Source: Chloroflexota bacterium (GTDB lineage: Bacteria > Chloroflexota > FW602-bin22 > JACPRP01). From it: DNA of 61,058 nt. Position numbers and translations under genes: made by a program. Below the pieces are notes generated by a model that was not told the origin of the DNA, ran no database searches, and was given only the letters and a program-made list of their open reading frames with translations. Below are positions 9,625 through 17,883 of the stretch, piece by piece; the stretch's first letter is position 1, and each line of letters starts with the position of its first letter. The DNA lies in NCBI GenBank assembly GCA_016210495.1, contig JACQUC010000005.1, positions 1 to 61,058 of the forward strand, given 5' to 3'.

Positions 9625-10434
9625 CTACTCCCTCTCAAGAACTTGGAGAAGGTTCTCACGGGTAAACACGGCAAGCTCCAGCCCGTCTTCCAGGAAGGGT
9701 CCCACATCGGCCACCAGCCGCTGCCAATCAACGGTCTCTATTCGCTGGCGTACGATGTGGCGCCAACTGTCCTTAGTGGGCTGGACCCCGTGCCAGCCGG
9801 TCTGCTGAAGGGCATTGCCGAGCATCGCGAGATTCGGCGCGGGCCACTGGCGGTCACTCAGGTACCACAGTAGATCGTAAATGTCCCTGCCCTTTGGGTA
9901 GGGCCGGTGCAAGACGGCGTGCAATTTGCCGGCCAGCAGCGACGCGGGGTCGTGATGTTGTAGCTGGAGCGTAACGTGGCGGCGCACGACGCTGGTAGCC
10001 AGGATAGCCCCGGCCGGCGGGTTGGTGTCCACCTCGATCTTGACCCTGAGGACTTCGTCACGATGCAGCGACAGACGGAGCTCATAAACCAACCCAATGA
10101 AGCGTACAAACGCGCTGTGCACGGTCTTCTGGTCACTCACCGTCACATCTACGGCGTATCCTTCACGCTCAAGGTCAGACCGGACCGCGCGCAGATAGGC
10201 ACGAAAATCGTAGCCGGGTCCCGGGCGCTCCAGGGCGAAGCCCAGGTCTTCCGAGTAGCGAGGCAAAGAGTACAGGAATCGAAGGGCGGTGCCACCGTGG
10301 AAGGCGAGAGGAATCATAGCCCCGGCGCGCTGAAGGGAAGCCATCACTCGGGCCTGCAAATACTCCCTGGCAACATTTCTTGCCTGGGAGACTGAACGAC
10401 TGGCACGGACCAGAGCAGCAAGGTGCTCTTTCAC
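9625..10434 (-). CDS. AbiEii-type nucleotidyltransferase toxin with an altered active-site motif
   Basis: This is the toxin of a type IV AbiE toxin-antitoxin and abortive-infection pair. AbiEii proteins are DNA polymerase beta-like nucleotidyltransferases. The GGTALR loop is at residues 47-52 and the K-G-RDIYDL motif is near the C-terminal third. The metal-binding segment is normally SEDLDF; here it reads SEDLGF (Gly65), so one of the paired aspartates is missing, while KIEVDTNPP is kept. The GTG start overlaps the AbiEi stop (GTGA), so the two are coupled. The substitution may weaken or abolish activity. Confidence 0.85.
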   Translation of the reverse strand: MKEHLAALVRASRSVSQARNVAREYLQARVMASLQRAGAMIPLAFHGGTALRFLYSLPRYSEDLGFALERPGPGYDFRAYLRAVRSDLEREGYAVDVTVSDQKTVHSAFVRFIGLVYELRLSLHRDEVLRVKIEVDTNPPAGAILATSVVRRHVTLQLQHHDPASLLAGKLHAVLHRPYPKGRDIYDLLWYLSDRQWPAPNLAMLGNALQQTGWHGVQPTKDSWRHIVRQRIETVDWQRLVADVGPFLEDGLELAVFTRENLLQVLERE

Positions 10435-11072
10435 AGCGCCGCATACTCCGTGGCTTCGCTGATGCGCAGCTCTTTGACCAGCCGCGCTGCTTGGGCCAGC
10501 TTCTTGCTCTTCGCCAGGTGCGCCTGCCGATCGAGCTCCGTGGGGTCAAGCGCATCCAGGTTTTGCAGGCGCAACTCCCGCAGGTACTCCATCGAGTGTC
10601 CGCCTGGGCGCAGGTAAATGAGGTCGAGCAGGGCCTTCTCGGGGCTCGCCACGAATGCCTGTTGGTCGGCGGCCAACGCTGTCAGAGAGTAGCCAAAGAA
10701 CATATCCCTTTTGATGTGGTGGAACAGGTAGCTTCCCAGGGGCGTATCCCAGCGGCCAGGCCGCCCGGTGGTGACGCTGGTGACGACGGGCACGGCCTCC
10801 GGGATCATCCCATAGTGGGCGAGGCCCGACTCGCAACTGACGTAAGACCCGTGCACTAGTCTGTTCGCGACCACAAATGGGTGGGGCTTGGCTTTTTGAA
10901 AAGGCGGCGCCACCGCGTAAAGCCCCCGTCGCAACTGTAAGATACGGCCGGCCTCCGTCCAGCGCGACAGTTGCCGCCGCACGTCGTTTGGGTCGATCTT
11001 CCCGGCCAGCAGGAGCCCGGTCTCGAAGACCGGCTCGTCGCCCACGATCTCAACAAGCTGCTCGTACTTCAT
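10431..11072 (-). CDS. AbiEi-type antitoxin and transcriptional regulator
   Basis: This is the cognate antitoxin of the AbiEii toxin. The N-terminal winged helix (VRRQLSRWTEAGRILQLRRG, then LYAV) is typical of AbiEi, which represses its own operon and antagonises AbiEii. The C-terminal domain follows (FVASPEKALLDLIYLRPGG). The length of 213 residues is normal. A TATTA-rich stretch just upstream (11085-11100) is a plausible promoter region. The nested 72-base repeat begins about 50 bases upstream of its start. Confidence 0.85.
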   Translation of the reverse strand: MKYEQLVEIVGDEPVFETGLLLAGKIDPNDVRRQLSRWTEAGRILQLRRGLYAVAPPFQKAKPHPFVVANRLVHGSYVSCESGLAHYGMIPEAVPVVTSVTTGRPGRWDTPLGSYLFHHIKRDMFFGYSLTALAADQQAFVASPEKALLDLIYLRPGGHSMEYLRELRLQNLDALDPTELDRQAHLAKSKKLAQAARLVKELRISEATEYAAL

Positions 11073-11122
11073 ACGAGTATATTACCATGTATGGCGTATT
11101 ATTGCAACGGCCTTGGTGGCTC

Positions 11123-11194
11123 CTGAATCCGTGGATTCGTGCTCAAACCTTCACCCAACGGGTGAACCCTCACGAGGGAATCCACGGATTTGGG
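11123..11194. repeat. Nested-palindrome repeat, copy 1
   Basis: This 72-base element has outer arms AATCCGTGGATTC and GAATCCACGGATT, an inner CGTG/CACG pair and a central TTCACCC-AAC-GGGTGAA hairpin. A near-identical copy lies at 21013-21084 with one base changed in the left arm. It looks like a REP or tiny MITE-type element that folds into a cruciform. Confidence 0.8.
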
Positions 11195-11305
11195 TGGCTC
11201 GCGGGGCGTTGTATCGTGTCTGGCATAGAATTGCATAGAACATTGCGGAAAACGAAGCTGTACATTGAGTCGGCTGGATACCTCGCCGTCCAAGTCGCTC
11301 GACGT

Positions 11306-11698
11306 TCACACCTGCACAAGCTCAAGGCCTGGCGCCAGCCTGCGCAGGTGATCGATGTCGCTGGTAAGGACGATGCTGTTGCAGCGGCTGGCGGTTAGGA
11401 CTACTGAGGCGTCGACGACGTCGTCCGTCCCTCGTCGGCCACACAGCTCACCGCACGCCTTCGCCAGTTCAGCGTCGATGGCCTCGACGGTAACGTCGGG
11501 GTCATCAAGAAGCAGGGCCAGACGCACTTGCCGGGACCCCCTGCGCCAAACCTGGGCCAGTGCTCCTGCCGGGATAAGGATTTGGGCACCCCGCTCGGTT
11601 GCCCGGCGTAGGATCGTGCTGACGCGACGGTCTGCGTGCTCGACGGCAATCAGCGCGCCGGCGTCAAGCGTCAGCGATCGAGGATGGCGTCCGCCCAT
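11306..11698 (-). CDS. PIN-domain ribonuclease toxin (VapC-like)
   Basis: This is the toxin of a type II VapBC pair. The PIN acidic residues are visible in LTLDAGALIAVE (first Asp), GTDDVVDASVV and LTSDIDHLRRL. VapC proteins cleave RNA, often tRNA or rRNA. The ATG lies inside the 3' end of the antitoxin gene (28-nt overlap), which is the usual coupled order of antitoxin first and toxin second. The length of 130 residues is normal. Confidence 0.85.
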   Translation of the reverse strand: MGGRHPRSLTLDAGALIAVEHADRRVSTILRRATERGAQILIPAGALAQVWRRGSRQVRLALLLDDPDVTVEAIDAELAKACGELCGRRGTDDVVDASVVLTASRCNSIVLTSDIDHLRRLAPGLELVQV

Positions 11699-11976
11699 TC
11701 TCGCTCCTCGTCGGTCATCGGATTCTCGCGGAACATCTCGTCGAGCAGGTCTCGGAAAGTCCGTGTCTTGGCGCGTTGCTCAAGCGTCTCCTTGACGTAA
11801 GCGCTCAAAGACGGAGAGCCGGCCGCTTTCGCGTCAGCTCGCAACTGGGCCGCCACATCGGAAGGTAGGGAGATGGTCAGACGATCGTGAGTACTCTGCC
11901 TTGTGGGACGCCTGTTCCTCGAATCAGTCGATGTACGCGCGCTTCTTGTTTTCACTGTAACCTCTTCTGCGTTCAT
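11671..11976 (-). CDS. Ribbon-helix-helix antitoxin (VapB-like)
   Basis: This is the antitoxin of the PIN toxin. After a basic, Ser/Thr/Arg-rich leader, the RHH core reads HDRLTISLPSDVAAQLRADA and then SLSAYVKETLE. The C-terminal toxin-binding tail is LLDEMFRENPMTDEERE. It would bind its own promoter and neutralise the downstream toxin. A truncated second copy of its tail exists at 9510-9606, so this family has been duplicated locally. Confidence 0.82.
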   Translation of the reverse strand: MNAEEVTVKTRSARTSTDSRNRRPTRQSTHDRLTISLPSDVAAQLRADAKAAGSPSLSAYVKETLEQRAKTRTFRDLLDEMFRENPMTDEEREWADAILDR

Positions 11977-12017
11977 ACTGCTATCATACTACGATGAATG
12001 GCTGGTGTCAAGTCCAT

Positions 12018-12061
12018 CAAAAAAACAAGAGGCCTGGAACCTCTCTCAGTTCCAGGCCTCT
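12018..12061 (-). terminator. Rho-independent terminator after the SnoaL-like gene
   Basis: Two perfectly complementary 13-base arms (AGAGGCCTGGAAC and GTTCCAGGCCTCT) surround an 8-base loop. On the minus strand they are followed by TTGTTTTTTTG. It lies 15 bases after the stop of the minus-strand gene that starts at 12525. Confidence 0.9.
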
Positions 12062-12075
12062 GGCGTACAGGCCGA

Positions 12076-12525
12076 TTAGCGAATCAGCGACGTTGGGGGC
12101 GTGAATCCAAGCTGCGCCATCATCCCGGCGACGTCCGGATAGGTGTGCACCTCCACGATCTTGCCATCGCGGATTCTCACGAAATACGTTCCCTTGCCAC
12201 TGACCTTCTTGCCGGTCGCCGGCATCGGCGGCAGGTTGGGCTGGCTTTGCAGCGGTCCCGTGTGGGTGCCTGAGAATTCCACCTCGGCGGCCACCTGATC
12301 GTCCGTTATGACCCGATTCTTGGTGTACGCTTTCATATCCGGAAATGCTGTGAACCAACCCTGTATGTATTTACGAACCGCGTCTTTGCCCTGGAAAGGT
12401 TGCGGACTGCCTACATCGTACCAAACTATGTTTTCGGCTAAGAGCGCCAGCGCTTGATCCACATTGTGCGAATTCCACGTCGCCAGGAACTGCTCGTCGA
12501 TCCTGGCGTTATCTGAAACTGACAT
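12076..12525 (-). CDS. SnoaL/NTF2-like fold protein (predicted polyketide-cyclase-type)
   Basis: This 149-residue single-domain protein has the NTF2-like alpha+beta barrel pattern. The helix FLATWNSHNVDQALALLAE is followed by ENIVWYDVG, then DAVRKYIQGWFTAFPD and YFVRIRDGKIVEVHTY. Members include SnoaL-type cyclases and many small ligand-binding proteins, so no substrate is claimed. A purine-rich GGAGAGAGA site precedes the start. It is monocistronic, with its own strong terminator. Confidence 0.8.
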   Translation of the reverse strand: MSVSDNARIDEQFLATWNSHNVDQALALLAENIVWYDVGSPQPFQGKDAVRKYIQGWFTAFPDMKAYTKNRVITDDQVAAEVEFSGTHTGPLQSQPNLPPMPATGKKVSGKGTYFVRIRDGKIVEVHTYPDVAGMMAQLGFTPPTSLIR

Positions 12526-12661
12526 AGGAATATCTCTCTCCTCTCAGTTTGGTGCACTCCTCGCAGAGTTGCACGCTCTCCTGAATTTCCAAAAGGCATT
12601 TACCTCTATACTTCTATACTTCAACAATACCGCGAAATCCCGTGTCGGTCAAGAATCACAT

Positions 12662-13144
12662 TATATTCGGCCAGTTTGGACGGTGCAGATACTCGAAGAA
12701 GTAGCGAGTTCTCTGAAAGCGAAGCGACCGGACCTGGCTCCTGACCGCATTGACCGCACGATCGCTCTAATGGTGGAGTGTTTCCCCGACGCTATGGTCG
12801 CGGGCTTTGAGGATCTCATTCCGTCTATGCGCAACCAAGAACACGATCGTCACGTGCTTGCCGCGGCTGTCAGGGCCGGCGCTGGTCTCATCGTCACAAA
12901 CAACAAGTCACACTTTCAACCCTCAGCCTGTGCCCCGTACAGTATTGAGGTTCAGTCCGCCGACGAGTTCCTGTGCGACCTATGGCACACTGATGAAGAT
13001 AAGATGCGGTTGGTTCTGATGCTTCAGGCCAGCGCTTTAAGTAGATCGACCGCAACGGTGATGCAGCTACTGAAAACCCTGCGACGCACTGCCCCCAGGT
13101 TTGCGGAGATGGCATTGTCTTCCCTTGCAGATCCCGCTGACTAG
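12662..13144 (+). pseudogene. PIN-domain protein lacking its N-terminus
   Basis: From about 12662 the frame reads a recognisable PIN-like protein: VWTVQILEEVASSLKAKRP, then NQEHDRHVLAAAVRAGAGLI and VTNNKSHF. This is the C-terminal three quarters of a family whose N-terminus carries an essential LDAN-type aspartate strand. Upstream the frame has only AT-rich intergenic-like sequence, so that strand is gone. The open frame extends back to 12464 by chance. A GTG at 12683 could start a short product, but it would lack the first catalytic Asp. Its end overlaps the convergent gene at 13141 by four bases. Confidence 0.6.
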
Positions 13145-14409
13145 CTGCCCTTTGTCTTCGCGATTTTCAGCAGCACACGATGGTCGTCTCCGAACTTGCA
13201 CATGCCGTCGCAGTGCTCGCACAGGTCTGAGAACAAGATGTATCGCAACTGCAGCCCACCTAGCTGCGCAAAGGCGGGTCGATGGAGTTGGGCGCGAACC
13301 TCCTTTTCTCGCGCGTCCGGGGCCACCAGAAATAGGTGCGGCGAGGGGTCGCCAAGGGAGTGGGCGAGGTCGATCAGCCGGAGGATTCCGGAGTAGATCG
13401 ACGTACTCTTCTCCACCTCGAAGGCGCAGACGATCTCGCCGTTGGCGGCCGCCAGCCACAGCACGTCGATCAATCCTACGGTCTGCGCCACGTCCGACGG
13501 CAGCCCGGTGTCGGGCAGCGCATCGACCGTAAGAAAGGACAGACTCTGCCCCTCGTAGGCCTTGCTCCGGTCGTTTGTCGCTACGTGGACCGTGTAGCCG
13601 AGGGCGCGCCCGATCTTCGTCAGCAGATACTGAATCTTCAGGTGTTCACCTTCTTCCTGCTGGTCACGCCGCACCTGCTCGTGGCGGTCCTTCGCTACTT
13701 TCTCGATCTTCGCTCGCTCGAGGGCTAGCTCGCTCAGCGCGCCCGACTCGAGAAGTATCTTTCCCACCCCGATGTCGAAGAGCAGCCCAGAAAACGCTCC
13801 GAGGTCGGTTGACAGCGGCACCGCCAGACGTCGGTTGGCAATGATAATGACTTCGCGCATTTGTAGATACTGCTCCCAGGAACCGAGTTTCTTCGCGTCG
13901 CAGAACAGGCCGTTGAAGCCCCTGACCATCGCGGTGTTGAACGGAGGGAACAGCGTCGGGTGCAGAAAGTAAAGGATGTTCGCCACGGCCGGGCCGAGCC
14001 CTTTGATGCCCCGTTTGTCCAGCTCCAAGATCGCGCGCACCAGGCGATCCTCGCTCGAGGTGTTCAGACATTGCTCCAGAAACTGGCCGAAGGCTTGCTT
14101 ATTGGCCTCGTTCTCGTAGATGTCGGGAATACGCAGCTTGGGCTTCCAGTAGAACGGGTGAGCGGCGCCTGCAAAGACCTGCTTCTGCTCGGTAATGCTC
14201 TCCAGCACCGTCTCCAGTTGCGAGCCTTTGAAGTCATTGCCGAAGGTTCCATTTCGGATTGCCTTCACGACCTCCATCACGCCGCGGCGGATCGAGCGGA
14301 AGGCCTTCAGGCGAGCGGGACTCTCCACGAACCAAGTGTTGTAGACCGACTCCCGGTCACCCTTATATCGCAGCACCAGCTTGTCGAGGTCGTCCCCGAT
14401 TGGCGACAT
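13141..14409 (-). CDS. Predicted PD-(D/E)XK endonuclease-like protein (orphan restriction type)
   Basis: The 422-residue protein has an N-terminal helical half with a helix-hairpin-helix-like stretch (LDKRGIKGLGPAVANILYF). Its C-terminal half carries a nuclease-like core: GLIDVLWLA, then CAFEVEKSTSIYSG, with the D and ExE/K spacing typical of PD-(D/E)XK folds in uncharacterised type II-like endonucleases. A GGAGGTG precedes the ATG. No methyltransferase is adjacent, so if it is a restriction enzyme it is orphan or modification-dependent. The assignment rests on motif resemblance only. Confidence 0.6.
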   Translation of the reverse strand: MSPIGDDLDKLVLRYKGDRESVYNTWFVESPARLKAFRSIRRGVMEVVKAIRNGTFGNDFKGSQLETVLESITEQKQVFAGAAHPFYWKPKLRIPDIYENEANKQAFGQFLEQCLNTSSEDRLVRAILELDKRGIKGLGPAVANILYFLHPTLFPPFNTAMVRGFNGLFCDAKKLGSWEQYLQMREVIIIANRRLAVPLSTDLGAFSGLLFDIGVGKILLESGALSELALERAKIEKVAKDRHEQVRRDQQEEGEHLKIQYLLTKIGRALGYTVHVATNDRSKAYEGQSLSFLTVDALPDTGLPSDVAQTVGLIDVLWLAAANGEIVCAFEVEKSTSIYSGILRLIDLAHSLGDPSPHLFLVAPDAREKEVRAQLHRPAFAQLGGLQLRYILFSDLCEHCDGMCKFGDDHRVLLKIAKTKGS

Positions 14410-14628
14410 ACCTGCACCTCCACGCTTTGCTCTCGCGTCACAGGGGAATCATAGCAGAACCTGAACAAACGGGCAATTGCTTCTTCGGCGACTGCTGTAG
14501 CGTTGGTTGAAGCTGGTTCGGAACGAGGTGGTCTGGTGGTGTTGCACAACGCAAGCAAAGCCTGATATAGTATTCACCAGACGAAAAGGCGTGATGGATA
14601 TACTGAATATCCTGATTGGTGCTGTGCG

Positions 14629-14955
14629 ATGACCCGATACCCTTGCCGCTACCTTACGGGTGAGGTGGAACTGACGGAGGAGAGGGAACGCCACATCGCC
14701 GAGCGACATCCTGATTTGCTGCCGGAGCACCGACACCGGATCGCGGAAACTTTGGCTGATCCTGATCAGGTCCGCAGGAGCGCTCGGTTCGGGAGCGCCA
14801 GGTCATTCTCTCGGTGGTATACAGACCTTCGGCGAGGCAAACACGTGGTCGTCGTGGTAGTCAGCGAGCTAGATCCGACTATGCGCCACTGGATCATCAC
14901 GGCCTACGTCGCAAGAAGGCTTGCGGAAGGAGAGATCGAATGGAAACGAAGCTGA
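14629..14955 (+). CDS. Small RelE/PBECR-like protein, possible toxin
   Basis: This 108-residue protein has the pattern ERHIAERHPDLLPEHRHRI, then WYTDLRRGKHVVVVV and WIITAYVARRLAEGEI, which recalls small RNase-like PBECR or DUF4258-type proteins. Such proteins are often the toxin half of a pair. The downstream DUF2283 gene starts inside its last codons, supporting a functional pair. The family is inferred by eye and could be a neighbouring uncharacterised one. Confidence 0.55.
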   Translation: MTRYPCRYLTGEVELTEERERHIAERHPDLLPEHRHRIAETLADPDQVRRSARFGSARSFSRWYTDLRRGKHVVVVVVSELDPTMRHWIITAYVARRLAEGEIEWKRS

Positions 14956-15185
14956 GGTTCTGGTACGACCGCGAAGCCGACATTCTCCACATCGATAAGT
15001 GCCCGCCCTACGCTGAGCAAGAGTCCGAGGAACTCGACGACGAAGTCATTGCGCGGCTCAACCCTGCCACAGATGAGGTCGAGAATCTCGAAGTGCTCTT
15101 TTTCTCAACGCGACTGCTGCGAAACGAGCTCTTCGAGGTTCCCGTCGCGGCCAACCTGCGGCTTGTGAGGAAGCAGAGCGCCTGA
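14940..15185 (+). CDS. DUF2283 family protein, possible antitoxin
   Basis: This 81-residue protein starts METKLRFWYDREADILHI and continues with the acidic EQESEELDDEVIARLNP and the strand VENLEVLFFS, which fits DUF2283. Its ATG at 14940 overlaps the preceding gene by 16 nt. DUF2283 genes are frequently found next to DUF4258 or other RelE-like genes, consistent with a toxin-antitoxin arrangement in which this acidic protein is the antitoxin. Function is not proven. Confidence 0.7.
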   Translation: METKLRFWYDREADILHIDKCPPYAEQESEELDDEVIARLNPATDEVENLEVLFFSTRLLRNELFEVPVAANLRLVRKQSA

Positions 15186-15276
15186 TGCTGGGCCGGGTGG
15201 TCCATCATTACCACCCCAGCCCGAGCCGGGGAGCCACTCAGAGCGTCGGGGGTACGCATCCTGAGCATAGGACGGA

Positions 15277-15682
15277 TTGACAGTGAACGAAACGGATCGG
15301 AATCAGGGGATAACGCCCGAGATTCTTTCCACCGCATTGGCGATCCTTCACTCGAGGATCGAGAGAACGGAAAAGATAGAGCAGCTTAGAGAGCTTCTCC
15401 GCGTAAAAAGCTGGGAAGAGATGGCAAGCTTGCTCGGAGTAACCCTCGCCTCGTTCAAATATTACGCTTGGGATCGAGGAGAGACCGCCTTTCACGTACA
15501 GTGCGGAGCGGGAACGGCTACAGAGGAAGGCCGAGAAACGCGCCAAGGCCAAGTCAGGGACTGCGCACACTAGCGGTAAGCTCGGCTTCTCCATTTGCCT
15601 CTACGATGGCTGGAAAGTGACAGCATGCCGGGATGCAGGTGCCGAGTGGGAACGTACGATAGGCGCCCTACGCAAAGTCTGA
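15277..15682 (+). pseudogene. Frameshifted small gene, unknown function
   Basis: The first part (TTG start at 15277) reads a helical protein: ILSTALAILHSRIERTEKI, then SWEEMASLLGVTLASFKYY. That looks like an HTH-type segment and runs out at WDRG. From about 15470 the next frame continues as ERPPFTYSAERERLQRKAEK, then KLGFSICLYDGWKV, to a TGA at 15680. The second part has no start of its own, so one frameshifted gene is the likely explanation. No family was recognised. Confidence 0.4.
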
Positions 15683-15975
15683 AGTGCCCATTGCGGTCTG
15701 CGATCTGACGGAGAGGGCTCGCGCGGCGTAGAGGGCTATCTCAGGCATTACAACTACGACAGGTGTCAAAAACACAGGTTTCGTGAACGTGAGCCTGGAA
15801 AGTCGTCACAATGAGTATAGACGTCAGAGCCGGAGTCTGCGACAATGACCGCAGTCGGTGGGCAGTGGCCCCCCCGTGCTCGTATCCCTAATCTAACGGC
15901 AAAGCGTCGGCAAGCAATGTGGCAGCGCCCGACCTCAACCTCGCTTTAGTTAGCACGTTACGTGGAGGTGAACAA
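15683..15975. other. Intergenic stretch with a possible transposase relic
   Basis: Only one thing stands out: at 15734-15763 the plus strand reads GYLRHYNYDR, the signature near the end of IS481/IS3-type transposases. The rest is unrecognised. A GGAGGTG site at 15964-15970 belongs to the next gene. Confidence 0.3.
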
Positions 15976-17433
15976 ATGGGAGGATGGAACTTTCGTTCGT
16001 CGCCGGTGATTCTGGAGGCCGAAGATACTCACGGCTACTTTGGCGTTGCTAAGAACATAGCCGAAGCAATAAGGGAGTTTGACCCCCCAGCGACGGTCGC
16101 CCTTTGCGGTAGTTACGGATCAGGTAAATCATCAATCGTCAGCATGGCTCTCACAAGCTTGGGTTTTTGTAAGGACACGGTAATTGATCTGATAAGAGGA
16201 ACGGACTCAGCCACAACTGAAGGCACTACAACCAGTCCGATGTGTCGGGCAAATGCCAGTTGTGGCCAATTATCGCTGGGCGTGGTTTTCTTCGATGCTA
16301 GCCTGTGGCAAGATAACCCCAGTCTTTTTGGAGCCTTACTCCTGTCAATGGCAAAGCAGTTCGGAATTAGCGATGGACTAACAGCGGCCATTAAGTCGAT
16401 TGGCCTTAGCTTTTGGGCTACACTGAGCTATTTGGGCGCCGTGGGGAGCTTAAGTGACGCAAAAAAAGAGGCGGAAGCAATCAAGCAGATGTCCCAGACG
16501 CGTTGTGACCAGGTGACACTGGATGCCGAGAATCGCTTGACCCTGAAGAAGGAAATTCGCGAATTTCTTGGGCGACTGACGAAAAAGATTTCTGAGGCAA
16601 ACGACGGCGTTGGGCCGCACGAGGTTCGCCTGGTGGTGATCTTGGATAATCTGGATCGTGTGCTACCTAGCCAGACCCTAGATCTTCTGAGAGACGTCCA
16701 CACGTACATCGGCAACAATCGAGATATGCCGGTTACCGTTCTTGCTTGCTTTGATCGAGAACTGATTGAAGGCTTTATGAGCAGGCAGCTCGGCATTAAG
16801 GACACTGCAGGCTATCTATGCAAGTACGTCGATTTCTTCTTTGGTATGCCGCTTCCCAAAGACTCCTACATTGAAAAGGTCATATCAAAACACCTCGAAC
16901 TGGCGCCATCAGGCTTTGCCGAACCTATCAAGAAGCTCAAGTCCATTTTCAGCGCAATGCTCCATTCATCGGGGCCAACAAACCCAAGGATTCTCGAGGT
17001 AGTGCTGAGGCGTTTCAAATTCCTGCTTCATCTTAATCGTGATAAGTTGGAGCAGAATTCGGCGCACGACGCGAGCCAGGGTTCTCAAGGTTATTCGTCT
17101 TTCGACTTTGCGGTCGTCGGATTGCTTTGGCACTCAGTTGTCTACACCCAGTGGCCCTCAGCCTATGCTGCCCTTTACCGAACCGGCCGGGCTAGGCCAG
17201 ATCCGAAAGACGATATTGCCGCAGCATCACAGTCGATACGCAGCTTGGTATCTTCTTTGCTCCAAGCAGGAGACGTTGTGACCGAGGCGTATCTAAGTCG
17301 TTTTCTGGAGGACTATCAGCATACGGTGCTTTGGTACGACCCTGGAGCCGCACTGAGGCATAGCTTTGAACCGTTCGCTTCCCCTGAGGGCGAACTCCGC
17401 ATCAAGATCATTGAGGAACTGGGAAGATGGTAA
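15976..17433 (+). CDS. KAP family P-loop NTPase
   Basis: This STAND-like P-loop NTPase of the KAP family has Walker A GSYGSGKSS at about residues 45-53 and Walker B LVVILDNLDRV near 220. It also has FDRELIEGF (sensor-like) and a hydrophobic insertion near 145-165 (LSFWATLSYLGAVGSL) typical of KAP proteins that sit at the membrane. The start at 15976 is chosen because GGAGGTG lies five bases before it; the frame is open earlier without a site. KAP NTPases include the phage-exclusion protein PifA, and the surrounding defence genes support a phage-response role, which remains inference. Confidence 0.82.
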   Translation: MGGWNFRSSPVILEAEDTHGYFGVAKNIAEAIREFDPPATVALCGSYGSGKSSIVSMALTSLGFCKDTVIDLIRGTDSATTEGTTTSPMCRANASCGQLSLGVVFFDASLWQDNPSLFGALLLSMAKQFGISDGLTAAIKSIGLSFWATLSYLGAVGSLSDAKKEAEAIKQMSQTRCDQVTLDAENRLTLKKEIREFLGRLTKKISEANDGVGPHEVRLVVILDNLDRVLPSQTLDLLRDVHTYIGNNRDMPVTVLACFDRELIEGFMSRQLGIKDTAGYLCKYVDFFFGMPLPKDSYIEKVISKHLELAPSGFAEPIKKLKSIFSAMLHSSGPTNPRILEVVLRRFKFLLHLNRDKLEQNSAHDASQGSQGYSSFDFAVVGLLWHSVVYTQWPSAYAALYRTGRARPDPKDDIAAASQSIRSLVSSLLQAGDVVTEAYLSRFLEDYQHTVLWYDPGAALRHSFEPFASPEGELRIKIIEELGRW

Positions 17434-17883
17434 AGGAGCGACGATAGCGAAGGCAACTTTACCTTGCAGGCCTCATCGCCCAATAGGGCGGAGGATGGCC
17501 CGCATGGCACTACAAAGGCGTCCACCACCTGACCCACACACCTCTGGCATTGACCGAGCTCTCCAGGAAGACACCGTGGGGCTGCCCTTCTGTCGGGTAA
17601 ACCCTTTCTAGCTCTCCCAGTAAACGATAGCACTCAATGACCTGAGTGCTTGCTCGTCCAAAGATAGCACCCCGCAATCCCTGCCAAGCACAGCCATTGT
17701 CCGCAGTCATCGCGAAGCATGATCACATGGCCGGCCCTTGCCAACGACAAAGCCCCCGGACTTGCCACCGCTTATGCCAAGCCCGCCTGTGGACTCGGAC
17801 CCGTCCGCCACCGGCATTGCCGCTCATTCTTCAAGCGTGGTAACCCACCCCATGGTCCGACGCCCCAAAAGATTTACTGACCT
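17434..17883. other. Intergenic stretch, no gene seen
   Basis: This gap of 450 bases lies between convergent genes. A 67-codon minus-strand frame (17510-17710) has mild protein-like character, but no family was recognised and there is no clear ribosome site. No repeat or RNA was identified. Confidence 0.3.

Noticed and set aside
12464..12661. The upstream part of the open frame before the PIN-domain remnant
   Set aside because: It overlaps the SnoaL-like gene start and AT-rich intergenic DNA and does not resemble the missing PIN N-terminus.
17510..17710. A 67-codon minus-strand frame with faint transposase-like flavour
   Set aside because: No motif could be matched with confidence, no ribosome site and no terminal repeats.
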